Source: Desulfovibrio sp. (lineage in GTDB: Bacteria > Desulfobacterota > Desulfovibrionia > Desulfovibrionales > Desulfovibrionaceae). Taken from it: a stretch of 33,781 nucleotides of DNA. The stretch is from assembly GCA_031290615.1 (NCBI GenBank), contig JAITNF010000036.1, positions 1 to 33,781 of the forward strand, read 5' to 3'. The notes under the pieces are model-generated. The model was not told the origin of the DNA and searched no databases. It saw nothing but the letters and a program-made list of their open reading frames with translations. Shown one piece after another: positions 15,987-25,080 of the stretch; position 1 is the stretch's first letter; each line of letters begins with the position of its first letter. Both the position numbers and the translations under genes were made by a program.

Positions 15987-18623
15987 TCATTTGCCCTTTG
16001 TGCGTTGCTGAAAAGATTTCAGATGCTCTCCGTAATAGGCTTTGCGATACAATTCCTTCAATTCCGAAATCAACGGATAGCGCGGACTGGAAACCGTGCA
16101 CTGGTCGTCAAAGGCCTGCTCCGAAACGGCGTCGATCTGTTGCAGAAAATCCGCTTCCGCAATGCCGGCATCACGCAATGAAACGGGGATATTCAGATCA
16201 CGTTTGAGGGATTCAATGGCCCGCACCAGCCGCACCGTTTTTTCCGCGCGCGCCTCGGCAGTGTCGCCCTCCACATCCGGGGCCAAGCGCAGCATGTCGG
16301 CGATGCGGGCGTAGCGGCCCTTGACCCAAGGGTATTTGTACTGCGGCAGCATGCCCTGCTTTGTGGGCACGTCTGTGGCGTTGTATTCTATAACATAAGA
16401 AAGCATGATGGCATTGGCCAGCCCGTGCGGTAGGTTAAAGAAGGAGCCGAGCGTGTGCGCAAGGGAATGGCAGACGCCAAGAAAAGAGTTGGCAAAGGCC
16501 ATGCCCGCGATGGTGGCTGCATAGTGGATTTTTTCACGCGGGACAAAACGATCTTCTCCGCCGGCATAGGAACACCGTAAGTATTTGAATACGAGACGGA
16601 CGGCCTCCATAGCGGGCGCGTCGGAAAAATTGGTGGCCATGGTGGAGGTGTAAGCCTCAATGGCATGGGAGAGCACGTCAAGGCCGGCGTTGGCGATGAG
16701 TGACCTTGGCAGATCAAGCACAAATTCTGGATCGATAATCGCCATGTCCGGCGTGAGCGCATAGTCCGCCACCGGGTATTTGACGCCTGTCCGTTCATCG
16801 GTAATGACGGCGAAGGGCGTCACTTCCGAACCTGTTCCCGAAGTGGTGGGAATAGCCACCATGACGGCCTTTTTGCCCAAACTGGGAAAGGAAGTCACCC
16901 GCTTGCGTATGTCCATAAAACGCAGGGCAATGTCGTCAAAACGGATATCCGGCACTTCATACAACAGCCAGAGAATTTTGGCGGCATCCATGGGGGAGCC
17001 GCCGCCTAGAGCGATAAACAGATCTGGCTTGAAGTCGTTGACCATTTCCAGTGCCCGCTTGACGGTGATCATGTCCGGGTCCGGCAGAACGCCCGAGAAT
17101 ACCCGGAAATCCATACCCATGTCCTCCAACGCGTCCACCACTTTTTGAACGTGTCCGAGCTGCTCCATGGTACTGTCCGTCACAATGACGACGCGGTTTT
17201 TATCGCTGAATTCCTTCAGCGCGGGACGCAAGGCACCCCGTTTGTAATAAATTTTGGGCGGTACACGGAACCAGAGCATATTTTCGCGGCGGCAGGCAAC
17301 AGTTTTGACATTCATAAGGTGCTTCACCCCGATATTCTCGCTGACGGAATTTCCGCCCCAACTACCGCAGCCCAATGTGAGCGACGGCGCGACGCGGAAA
17401 TTATACACATCCCCGATGGCCCCCTGTGAAGCTGGCATATTGACCAGCAGTCGGGCGGTTGTCAGAGCGCCCTGGAACAGTTCAATATGCTGCGCGTTGG
17501 TTTCGCGCGTGTAGAGCACGGAGGTATGCCCCGCCCCTCCCAGAATCACCAAATGTTGCGCCATGGCAACGGCGGAAGGGAAATCGGGTGCGCGGTAAAA
17601 CCCCAGAACCGGGGAGAGTTTTTCATGGGCAAAGGGATCGTCCGCCTTGATCTCCTTGCGCTCGGCGAGCAACACACGGGTATTTTCCGGCACGGCAATA
17701 CCCGCCAAAGCGGCTATGTACACGGCGGACTGGCCCACAATGGCGCTGTTTGGTGCCCCGTCCCTGAAAATTACGCCTGCCAAGGCCTCGGCCTGTTTTT
17801 TGTCGGCGAAAAAAGCGCCGCGACTGAGGAATTCCTCACGCACAGCGTCGGCAACGGCGGCTTCCGCCACGACAGTCTGCTCGGAGGCACAGATCAAGCC
17901 GTTATCAAAGGTTTTACTGAGCAGAATGGAGTTTACCGCCATCTTGACGTCGGCTGTGGCGTCAATCACAACCGGGGTGTTGCCCGCGCCCACCCCTATG
18001 GCCGGCGTGCCGGAACTGTACGCCGCGCGCACCATGCCCGGCCCACCTGTCGCCAGAATCAGGCTGACGCGCCTATGCCCCATAAGCGCCTGCGTTATCT
18101 CGACGGTCGGTTCTTTCAGGCAGGCGACAATACCTTCTGGCGCGCCGGCGGCAACGGCCGCCTCATGGATGACGGCGGCTGTGGCGGCTGTGGAGGATTT
18201 GGCGCGCGGGTGCGGCAAAAAAATAATGCCGTTGCGGGTTTTCAGGCACAGCAGTGCCTTGAAAATGGATGTGGATGTGGGGTTTGTGGTGGGCACAACG
18301 CCAGCCACGATACCGACGGGCGCGGCTATTTCCCGATAGCCGTCCACTGGGTCATCGACGATGATGCCGCAGGTCTTGGCATCCTTGTATTTATTGTAGA
18401 TAAATTCGGACGCAAAATGGTTTTTGATGACCTTGTCTTCCAGCACGCCCATGCCGGTTTCCTCTACAGCCATCTTTGCCAGCACAATGCGCTTAGCCGT
18501 GGCGGCAGTGGCGGCGCGGTGAAAAATGGCGTCCACCTGTTCCTGCGTGTACACGGCAAAACGCTGCTGAGCCTCATATACACGATCAACAATTTCGTCC
18601 AAAAATTTTGTTTTCGCTGCCAT
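15987..18623 (-). CDS. adhE: Bifunctional acetaldehyde-CoA / alcohol dehydrogenase (AdhE)
   Basis: The 878-residue protein has an N-terminal CoA-acylating aldehyde dehydrogenase domain (catalytic Cys245 in GLICASEQ; GVGAGNTPVVID for cofactor binding). A linker leads to a C-terminal iron-dependent alcohol dehydrogenase with GGGSPMDAAK and the metal ligands in LDVLSHAIEAYTS, CHSLAHTLG and LPHGLANA. It interconverts acetyl-CoA and ethanol in two NADH-linked steps in the cytoplasm and probably forms spirosomes like other AdhE. ATG 18623 has AGGCAG nine bases upstream. It reads toward the glutamate synthase genes, with an 88-base gap, so it may share or supply their transcription. I see no clear Rex operator upstream. 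Confidence 0.96.
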   Translation of the reverse strand: MAAKTKFLDEIVDRVYEAQQRFAVYTQEQVDAIFHRAATAATAKRIVLAKMAVEETGMGVLEDKVIKNHFASEFIYNKYKDAKTCGIIVDDPVDGYREIAAPVGIVAGVVPTTNPTSTSIFKALLCLKTRNGIIFLPHPRAKSSTAATAAVIHEAAVAAGAPEGIVACLKEPTVEITQALMGHRRVSLILATGGPGMVRAAYSSGTPAIGVGAGNTPVVIDATADVKMAVNSILLSKTFDNGLICASEQTVVAEAAVADAVREEFLSRGAFFADKKQAEALAGVIFRDGAPNSAIVGQSAVYIAALAGIAVPENTRVLLAERKEIKADDPFAHEKLSPVLGFYRAPDFPSAVAMAQHLVILGGAGHTSVLYTRETNAQHIELFQGALTTARLLVNMPASQGAIGDVYNFRVAPSLTLGCGSWGGNSVSENIGVKHLMNVKTVACRRENMLWFRVPPKIYYKRGALRPALKEFSDKNRVVIVTDSTMEQLGHVQKVVDALEDMGMDFRVFSGVLPDPDMITVKRALEMVNDFKPDLFIALGGGSPMDAAKILWLLYEVPDIRFDDIALRFMDIRKRVTSFPSLGKKAVMVAIPTTSGTGSEVTPFAVITDERTGVKYPVADYALTPDMAIIDPEFVLDLPRSLIANAGLDVLSHAIEAYTSTMATNFSDAPAMEAVRLVFKYLRCSYAGGEDRFVPREKIHYAATIAGMAFANSFLGVCHSLAHTLGSFFNLPHGLANAIMLSYVIEYNATDVPTKQGMLPQYKYPWVKGRYARIADMLRLAPDVEGDTAEARAEKTVRLVRAIESLKRDLNIPVSLRDAGIAEADFLQQIDAVSEQAFDDQCTVSSPRYPLISELKELYRKAYYGEHLKSFQQRTKGK

Positions 18624-18721
18624 AAAAATAGTCTGCCTTTTAATGTTTCAGCAATGCGGACTCACCCGGCCGTTACGCGGCAAAGTAAAATCGGAACCGC
18701 CCGTTGAAGGGAAGCGTGAGT

Positions 18722-19948
18722 TCAGCATTCTGCCTGAAGGCGGGCAATGGCTTCCATTGTATCCTCAGGGGAACCAAAGGCGGTCAGCCGCACATAGCCC
18801 TCCCCGCTCACCCCAAATCCGACGCCAGGCGTGCAGACCAGCGCGGCTGAATGCAGAAGACGGTCAAAAAAGCCCCAGGAATCCATTCCTCCGGGTACAC
18901 TCACCCATATATAGGGGGCGTTCACGCCGCCGTATATCTCTAGGCCCATATCTTTCACGGCGGCGCTAAGCCGGGCGGCGTTGTTATGATAGCCCACGAT
19001 GACGTTCCGTACCTGCTTTCTCCCGGCCTCGCTGTAGACCGCCTCGGCAGCCCGCTGTACAATATAGGGACAGCCGTTGTATTTGGTGCACTGGCGGCGG
19101 TTCCACAGTCCGTTCAGGGCTATTTTGCCGACATTGTTGTCGCTGATTTGCAGATTCTTCGGCACGACGGTATATGCGCAACGCAGCCCCGTAAAACCGG
19201 CTGTTTTGGAAAGACTGCGAAACTCCACAGCAACTTCTCCGGCCCCATCCAGTTCGTAAATGCTGTGTGGAATGTCCTCGTTTTGAATATAGGCCTCGTA
19301 GGCGGAGTCGTACAATATCACGCAGCCCTCGCGCCTGGCGTAGTCCACCCACCCCTGCAGGGCCGTGCGTGAAAGCGCCGTGCCAGTGGGGTTGTTGGGG
19401 TAGCACAGATAAATCATATCCGGCCGCGTTTTGGGAAAGTCCGGCACGAAGTCATTGGCTTTGACGCAGGGAAGATAGACAATGCGCTGCCAGCGGCCGT
19501 CGGCAAAACTTCCGGCGCGCCCGGCCATCACGTTGGAATCCACATACACAGGGTAAACCGGGTCAGTCACAGCCACAATGCTGTCTTTGGAAAAGAGTTC
19601 CTGAAAATTGCCGATATCGGATTTGGCCCCATCACTCACAAAAATCTCCTCTGATTCAAGGGCCACCCCGCGCGCCTTGTAATCGTGCTTCACAATCGCT
19701 TCACGCAAAAAGGCATAGCCCTGCTCCGGACCGTACCCGCGAAAATGGACTGCGTCACCCATTTCGTCCACAGCTTTGTGCAGCGCGGCGAGAACCGCCG
19801 GCACAAGAGGCCGCGTCACATCACCGATACCCAGACTTATTACTTTTCTCTCAGGATTAGCTTCTTTAAAAGCCGCAACCTTGCGGGCAATTTCCGCAAA
19901 AAGATAGTTGCTCTGAAGCGTAGGGAAACTGCCGTTAACTATTGTCAT
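18722..19948 (-). CDS. dapL: LL-diaminopimelate aminotransferase (DapL)
   Basis: This PLP enzyme makes LL-diaminopimelate directly from tetrahydrodipicolinate and glutamate, bypassing the acylated DAP routes. The 408-residue protein carries GIGDVTRPL and [11 protein letters not shown] near the N-terminus, [11 protein letters not shown] for substrate binding and the PLP lysine Lys248 in [22 protein letters not shown] is typical of DapL. ATG 19948 was chosen because GAGGAG lies just upstream; a start six codons earlier lacks this. It lies 108 bases after dapF on the same strand, giving two consecutive steps of the pathway. Confidence 0.96.
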   Translation of the reverse strand: MTIVNGSFPTLQSNYLFAEIARKVAAFKEANPERKVISLGIGDVTRPLVPAVLAALHKAVDEMGDAVHFRGYGPEQGYAFLREAIVKHDYKARGVALESEEIFVSDGAKSDIGNFQELFSKDSIVAVTDPVYPVYVDSNVMAGRAGSFADGRWQRIVYLPCVKANDFVPDFPKTRPDMIYLCYPNNPTGTALSRTALQGWVDYARREGCVILYDSAYEAYIQNEDIPHSIYELDGAGEVAVEFRSLSKTAGFTGLRCAYTVVPKNLQISDNNVGKIALNGLWNRRQCTKYNGCPYIVQRAAEAVYSEAGRKQVRNVIVGYHNNAARLSAAVKDMGLEIYGGVNAPYIWVSVPGGMDSWGFFDRLLHSAALVCTPGVGFGVSGEGYVRLTAFGSPEDTMEAIARLQAEC

Positions 19949-20056
19949 ATACTCCTCACACCACAATCAATTAAAATTTCGTCGCGTTTTCACGCCGCTT
20001 TTTGCGGAAACATGCCCGTTTCCGTCCGCAAAAATCGCAGACGTTTTTGTCCGGTA

Positions 20057-20917
20057 TCAGTAATAATAAACGCCGTCAAAAACGCTTGTCGCATCGCCGG
20101 ACATATAAACATGCCCGTCACTTTCATTCCAATTGACGTGCAAAATACCGCCAGGCAGAGCTACGTCCACAGTCCGGCGGGTATGCCCGTTCAGGACGGC
20201 CGCTACAGCTGCGGCGCACGCGCCAGTGCCACAAGCCAAGGTTTCTCCCGCTCCCCGCTCCCAGACGCGCATACGAATTTTCACCGGAGAGAGAACTTCC
20301 GCAAATTCCGCGTTAACACGTTGCGGAAAATACGGATGGTGCTCAAAAAGCGGCCCGATATGCGGCAAATCAATACCGTCTGTGCCCCCAACAAAAACCA
20401 CAGCATGGGGATTGCCCATGGAAACCGCCGTAATGACGTATCCGCGTCCGTCCACTTCCACCGGCAAGCCCACCACGCGGGCACCGGCAAGAGCGTCCTC
20501 CGGCACGGCCACGGGAATGCACGCTGGCGTCAGCTCGGGTTCGCCCATATCCACGGTGGCGCCTGTCACTTCACCTCCTTCCCTGCGCAAGCGCACAATT
20601 TTTATACCGGCCACCGTTTCCACACAAATAATGTCATTTGCCGCAAGGCCGCGCTCACGCACATATTTGCCCACACAACGTATGGCATTGCCACACATCT
20701 GCGCTTCCGTGCCGTCCGCATTGAACATCCGCATGCGCACATCGGCAGTGCGCGAGGGCAGAATCAGCACCAGACCGTCCGACCCCACGCCGAAATGCCG
20801 GTCGCTTATCCTCGGCGCTAGCGCTTCCGGTTCATCCACTCGATCTTCAAAACAGTTGACATATACGTAATCATTGCCGGTTCCCTGCATCTTGGCAAAA
20901 CGCAATCTCTTCCTCAT
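20057..20917 (-). CDS. dapF: Diaminopimelate epimerase (DapF)
   Basis: DapF converts LL- to meso-diaminopimelate for peptidoglycan and lysine. The 286-residue protein shows both catalytic cysteines in context: Cys75 in AQMCGNAIR and Cys229 in LACGTGACAA, together with KMQGTGNDYV at the N-terminus. ATG 20917 has GAGG a few bases upstream. An imperfect inverted repeat (TTTCGCCA...TGGTGAAA) lies about 25 bases ahead of the start and could be an operator, although nothing names it. The gene is followed by dapL on the same strand. Confidence 0.96.
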   Translation of the reverse strand: MRKRLRFAKMQGTGNDYVYVNCFEDRVDEPEALAPRISDRHFGVGSDGLVLILPSRTADVRMRMFNADGTEAQMCGNAIRCVGKYVRERGLAANDIICVETVAGIKIVRLRREGGEVTGATVDMGEPELTPACIPVAVPEDALAGARVVGLPVEVDGRGYVITAVSMGNPHAVVFVGGTDGIDLPHIGPLFEHHPYFPQRVNAEFAEVLSPVKIRMRVWERGAGETLACGTGACAAAVAAVLNGHTRRTVDVALPGGILHVNWNESDGHVYMSGDATSVFDGVYYY

Positions 20918-21880
20918 AACAACCTCAATTTACATATATTTCACCAAAATGGCGAAACATTTTCAAGAATAAAACAGCGCAGTCAGCCGTATTATCAAAC
21001 TATAGTCCGAGCTTTTTGAAATGTAAAGAATTTCGCGGGCAAATACTGTATCCAAAAGCTGTTCACCGTAATTGGCATCTGTTAGAGGGATGCCACCATG
21101 CAGGAATGTCCGAAACGCTGAGATGGTAAAAATGGCATTCATATGAACAGGCAGCGATATCGTTGTAAATCATGCTGGTTGCAATTTACGCGGATGGTGT
21201 CTCTGAAGACGAAAAGCGCGAACAGCAGCAGCATCTTAGCGGCGCCCTTGTTGAAGGCGAGATTGCAGAGTTTCACCCGCGCAGTGGCCCGTACTATGGA
21301 GCAGGAAAAGAGATCTTCGCCGTAGGGGCGGTCGCTATGTGACGGAGTTTGTCGGCACTGTGGTCGCGCTGATGTGGAAGGGAAAATCCATAAAGCCGTT
21401 TTGGCGTGACTGACCGAGAATCCCGATGAGTAGGGTGGATCGAAAAATTAGGAGCAAGTTCTTGAATTGAGTGAGAATATGTCATCTTCCTGAAACACAA
21501 GGTGATTTGCGATGAAGCCGCGCATAGTTATCCGTAACATAGTGATACAGCAGACAATTAAGATTGCCAAGGACAGACGACTTCTTGAGGTAAAATACCC
21601 CCTAGCCATTTGACCAAGGGGATTTTCAATTACGCAAAAAATTATTCACTATTCCCGGCATTTTTCTTCCTCCATTTTCGATCCCGCTCCAACTTTATAG
21701 CTGGTTTTGCTTTTCGGGGGAAGGTCATGAATTCCGGTTTACAAACTCCACATCGACAGTTATAAGGCGTCATACGCCATTCATCAGAAATTCCTTAACG
21801 GGAGTGGAGTCATCGGCGGATAGAGCGAACTGTGGGTTGAAACATTTTTAAAACCGTAAAAAGCTCTCTATTATATTGCC
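20918..21880. other. Long intergenic region between dapF and panC
   Basis: Nearly 1 kb lacks an intact gene. It holds the upstream region of dapF, an IS1-like N-terminal remnant (21098-21217), and further short broken frames. One of these is a plus-strand piece reading EIAEFHPRSGPYYGAG, whose family I do not know. A 43-codon minus frame (21642-21773) is too weakly supported to call. panC begins at the right edge without an obvious Shine-Dalgarno sequence, so its promoter and leader must lie in the last part of this region. Confidence 0.5.
21098..21217 (+). pseudogene. IS1-like transposase zinc-finger remnant
   Basis: ATG 21098 has GAGGG about nine bases upstream and opens MQECPKR, then an in-frame TGA (21119-21121), then DGKNGIHMNRQRYRCKSCWLQFTR. 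This is the InsA-type zinc-ribbon N-terminus (C-P-x-C ... RYRCKxC) of IS1-family transposases. The second half of the gene is not recognisable. The stop codon falls in the first cysteine pair, so the fragment is dead. Confidence 0.7.
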
Positions 21881-22729
21881 ATGGAGATACTCACAACACC
21901 GCAGGAATTGAGGGAACAATGCCTTGACTGGCGTGTTGCTGGACTAACTGTCGCCCTTGTTCCCACGATGGGGTGCTACCACCTTGGACATCAAAGTCTG
22001 ATGCGCCACGCCGGAGAACTTGCCCGGCGTCTTGTCGTCAGTCTTTTTGTGAATCCGGCGCAGTTTGGTCCCGGTGAAGACTTGGACATTTATCCCAAAA
22101 ATGTCGAACGTGATACGGCCATTGCTGAAGCCTGCGGTGCAGATGTGCTGTTTACGCCGTCGCCAGATGTAATGTACGCGCCGGATCACGCCACATGGGT
22201 AGATGTTCCGGAAATGGCGAAAAAACTTTGCGGGCAAAGCCGTCCCGCGCATTTCCGTGGCGTTTGCACTGTTGTACTCAAACTTTTTCTTCTCAGTCAG
22301 GCCGATGTGGCTGTGTTCGGGAACAAGGACTGGCAGCAACAGGCCATTATTCGCCGCATGGCGCGCGACCTCAACATGCCGATCCGTATTGAAACGCGCC
22401 CCATTGCGCGCGAAGCCGACGGGCTTGCCCTATCCTCGCGCAATATATTTCTCGCGCCTGAAGAACGCGCGCAAGCCCTTGAGATTCAGCGTGGCTTGCA
22501 GCATGCGCAGGAACTTGTGAACCACGGCGAAAAAGACGCCGTTCTGTTGCAGAAAGCCGTTCTCAGGTGTTGGACCGAACGATTGCCCTTGGGACGGCTT
22601 GATTATCTTGTCGCTGTGCATCCTGAAACACTGGAGCCGGTAATCTGTGTTGAAGCACCGACACTCATGGCATGCGCGGTCTACCTGGGAAAAGTTCGGC
22701 TTATTGACAATATTTTGTTGTATCCCTGA
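21881..22729 (+). CDS. panC: Pantothenate synthetase (PanC)
   Basis: PanC joins beta-alanine and pantoate with ATP to form pantothenate, the CoA precursor. The 282-residue protein has VPTMGCYHLGHQSL with the HxGH nucleotide-binding histidines at 34 and 37, FVNPAQFGPGEDL, a GNKDWQQ segment and LALSSRN (family KMSKS-like equivalent). The frame is intact. The ATG at 21881 begins a good family start, but no clear ribosome-binding site precedes it. No panB or panD is adjacent; the next gene is metK after 79 bases. Confidence 0.95.
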   Translation: MEILTTPQELREQCLDWRVAGLTVALVPTMGCYHLGHQSLMRHAGELARRLVVSLFVNPAQFGPGEDLDIYPKNVERDTAIAEACGADVLFTPSPDVMYAPDHATWVDVPEMAKKLCGQSRPAHFRGVCTVVLKLFLLSQADVAVFGNKDWQQQAIIRRMARDLNMPIRIETRPIAREADGLALSSRNIFLAPEERAQALEIQRGLQHAQELVNHGEKDAVLLQKAVLRCWTERLPLGRLDYLVAVHPETLEPVICVEAPTLMACAVYLGKVRLIDNILLYP

Positions 22730-22745
22730 AAATTGCTTCCGTGTC

Positions 22746-22779
22746 ATGGAGAAGTCGTAACTATTGACTGCATCTCCAT
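22746..22779 (+). promoter_or_regulatory. Hairpin in the panC-metK gap
   Basis: ATGGAGA (22746-22752) pairs exactly with TCTCCAT (22773-22779), and AGTC pairs with GACT inside, leaving a 3-base bulge. The 3' side is AT-rich (AAATTTATTTATATTTC) and runs into the metK Shine-Dalgarno. It could be a weak terminator of panC or a leader structure for metK. It does not look like a SAM riboswitch class I know. Confidence 0.4.
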
Positions 22780-22808
22780 AAATTTATTTATATTTCAAGG
22801 AGAGTTCC

Positions 22809-23981
22809 ATGCAGACCAAGGGTAAATATTTTTTCACTTCAGAGTCCGTTACAGAGGGACATCCTGACAAGGTAGCCGACCAGATTTCCGACGCTGTGCT
22901 CGACACGCTTCTTGCTCAAGATCCCGACGCCCATGTGGCGTGTGAAACGCTTGTGACTACCGGCATGGCTGTAATAGCCGGAGAAATTAGCACTCACGGC
23001 TATGCCGATCTGCCAGCTGTTGTGCGCGAAACAATCAAAAAAATTGGTTACAACAGCTCCGGGATGGGCTTTGACTGGCAGACCTGCGCCATAATTTCAT
23101 CCATTGATCACCAGTCTCCGGATATTGCCCAAGGCATCTCGCGTGGGCATCCTGAAGACCAGGGGGCTGGCGATCAGGGCATGATGTTTGGCTACGCATG
23201 CAATGAAACAGCCACGCTGATGCCGGCTCCCATTTATTGGGCGCATCAGCTTTCCCAGCGTCTGGCAATGGTTCGCAAGAACGGTCTTGTTGATTTTTTC
23301 CGTCCGGACGGCAAGACTCAGGTTTCTTTTGAATATCAAGACGGCAAGCCTGTGCGCATCAACAATGTGGTTGTTTCCACGCAGCACAGTGCCTCCGTCA
23401 GCCAAGAAGATGTGGCCGAGGCAATAAAACAGCATGTTATTAGACCTGTTTTTACGCCTTCCGGCTATTTTGACGAAAAAGACTGTGAAATTTTCATCAA
23501 CACCACGGGCCGTTTTGTGGTGGGTGGTCCCATGGGGGACTGCGGTCTCACCGGGCGCAAAATCATTCAGGATACCTATGGCGGAAGCGGACACCACGGA
23601 GGAGGCGCATTTTCCGGTAAAGACCCTTCCAAGGTGGATCGTTCCGGGGCCTACATGGGCCGTTATATTGCAAAAAATGTGGTGGCGGCAGGCCTTGCTC
23701 CGGTATGCGAAGTGCAGATTGCCTATTGTATCGGTGTGGCACAGCCGGTGAGCGTGCTGGTTTCCTCACAGGGAACCGGAGATATTCCGGATGAAATTTT
23801 GACGCGCGCTGTGCGGGAAATTTTTGACCTGCGACCTTATTTTGTCAGCAAGCGCCTTGCCCTGAAGCGTCCGATTTACCAAAAAACTTCGGTTTATGGA
23901 CATTTTGGCCGTGAGCTACCTGAATTCACTTGGGAGATTACGGACGCCGCCGCCGATTTGCGCACGGCGGCCAAGATATAA
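22809..23981 (+). CDS. metK: S-adenosylmethionine synthetase (MetK)
   Basis: MetK makes S-adenosylmethionine from methionine and ATP. The 390-residue frame shows the N-terminal [20 protein letters not shown] motif, the ATP loop [15 protein letters not shown] and the phosphate loop [22 protein letters not shown] precedes ATG 22809 at proper spacing. It is intact and at family length. It follows panC and is followed after 28 bases by aroC, all on the plus strand, so metK and aroC are probably co-transcribed. Confidence 0.98.
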   Translation: MQTKGKYFFTSESVTEGHPDKVADQISDAVLDTLLAQDPDAHVACETLVTTGMAVIAGEISTHGYADLPAVVRETIKKIGYNSSGMGFDWQTCAIISSIDHQSPDIAQGISRGHPEDQGAGDQGMMFGYACNETATLMPAPIYWAHQLSQRLAMVRKNGLVDFFRPDGKTQVSFEYQDGKPVRINNVVVSTQHSASVSQEDVAEAIKQHVIRPVFTPSGYFDEKDCEIFINTTGRFVVGGPMGDCGLTGRKIIQDTYGGSGHHGGGAFSGKDPSKVDRSGAYMGRYIAKNVVAAGLAPVCEVQIAYCIGVAQPVSVLVSSQGTGDIPDEILTRAVREIFDLRPYFVSKRLALKRPIYQKTSVYGHFGRELPEFTWEITDAAADLRTAAKI

Positions 23982-24009
23982 ACTTCATGTGTATTTTTGA
24001 GGAAGTATA

Positions 24010-25080
24010 GTGTCCGGCAACAGTTTTGGACGGCTTTTGCGCCTGACCAGCTTTGGCGAATCTCATGGCCCCGGTGTGGGCGGCGTGCTTGACGGTTGCC
24101 CTTCGGGAATTGAGCTCTCCAGGGCAGATATTCAGGCAGATCTTGATCTGCGCAAACCGAGCTTGGGGTCAACTTCCACAAAACGCAAAGAATCCGACAA
24201 GGTACGACTGCTCTCTGGCGTCTTTAGGGGGCTGACCACCGGGATGCCTATCGCGTTTTATGTGGTCAATGAAGACCAGCGTTCACGCGATTACGGTGAA
24301 TTGGCGGAAGTTTTCCGCCCCGGGCACGCGGACTGGACATATTTTCAAAAATTTAACGGCATCCGGGATTATCGCGGCGGCGGCAGGGCTTCAGGACGTG
24401 AAACCATAGCGCGCGTCGCAGCCGGGACAATTGCCAAAAAAATTCTTCAGCGACACAAGATTGTTATCTTCGCGGGTTGTATGGAACTGGGTGGCATCCC
24501 GATTTCGCCGGATGAAACAGACTTGGCGGGTGCCGTCACCCGTCCTTATTTTGCCGCTTCATCCACAGCGCCAGCCATGTGGGATGCCCGCGTGGAAGAA
24601 GCTCGTGCCGCCGGTGATACTCTGGGCGGCATTGTCGCCATTATGGCCGGGAATGTGCCCGCTGGTCTAGGCGAACCCGTATTTGACAAACTGGAGGCCG
24701 TTTTGGCGCATGCCGTGATGAGTGTCGGCGCGGTGAAGGGGGTGGAAGTCGGCAATGGATTTGCATCTGCCCAACTCACGGGAGCGCAGAACAATGATCC
24801 CCTTCTGCCCGGAGGGAAATTTGCCTCAAACCGTGCGGGGGGCATACTGGGCGGAATTTCCAGTGGCCAAGACATTGTTTTGCGCGTGGCAGTCAAGCCG
24901 ATAGCTTCCATTGCCCGAAAACAACACACTGTGGACAAACAAGACCGACCAAGGGAAATTTTGATCGGCGGGCGTCATGACCTTTCCGCCATTCCACGAA
25001 TTATTCCTGTTCTCTCCGCCATGACAGCTCTTGCACTGGCAGATGCCCTGCTGCTACAGAAGCGTATGGATCCCTGTTGA
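24010..25080 (+). CDS. aroC: Chorismate synthase (AroC)
   Basis: AroC converts EPSP to chorismate, the last common step of aromatic biosynthesis, using reduced FMN. The 356-residue protein begins at GTG 24010 (GAGGA eight bases upstream) with SGNSFGRLLRLTSFGESHG, carrying the first conserved histidine. It also has FRPGHADWTY, GGGRASGRETIARVAAG and NRAGGILGGISSGQDI. It is complete. Its TGA stop overlaps the next start as TGATG, coupling it to the recD2-type helicase gene. Confidence 0.97.
   Translation: MSGNSFGRLLRLTSFGESHGPGVGGVLDGCPSGIELSRADIQADLDLRKPSLGSTSTKRKESDKVRLLSGVFRGLTTGMPIAFYVVNEDQRSRDYGELAEVFRPGHADWTYFQKFNGIRDYRGGGRASGRETIARVAAGTIAKKILQRHKIVIFAGCMELGGIPISPDETDLAGAVTRPYFAASSTAPAMWDARVEEARAAGDTLGGIVAIMAGNVPAGLGEPVFDKLEAVLAHAVMSVGAVKGVEVGNGFASAQLTGAQNNDPLLPGGKFASNRAGGILGGISSGQDIVLRVAVKPIASIARKQHTVDKQDRPREILIGGRHDLSAIPRIIPVLSAMTALALADALLLQKRMDPC

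Noticed and set aside
17487-18707. A 406-codon plus-strand open frame.
   Set aside because: It is antisense to adhE, whose frame has complete catalytic motifs; the plus product is Gly/His-rich without any recognisable domain.
18624-18721. A possible Rex operator upstream of adhE.
   Set aside because: TTGCTGAAACATTAAAAGG has only weak resemblance to the TTGTGAA-type inverted repeat and lacks the second half-site.
19990-20045. Hairpin TGCGGAAAC / GTTTCCGTCCGCA between dapF and dapL.
   Set aside because: The arms pair only with a multi-base bulge and the flanking T and A runs are short; it could be a weak structure but is not convincing as a terminator or operator.
19685-20821. A 378-codon plus-strand open frame across dapL and dapF.
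   Set aside because: It spans two well-supported minus-strand genes and their intergenic gap, so it is a shadow frame.
21642-21773. A 43-codon minus-strand frame with a CxCxxC motif (NCRCGVCK) and a basic tail.
   Set aside because: No ribosome-binding site at usable distance and no family recognised; it lies in a gap with other decayed pieces, so the cysteines may be chance.
22764-22794. TTGACT and TATATT as a metK promoter.
   Set aside because: The spacing is 19 bases and the -10 lies almost on the Shine-Dalgarno, so a transcript start there would leave essentially no leader; the hexamers also overlap the hairpin.
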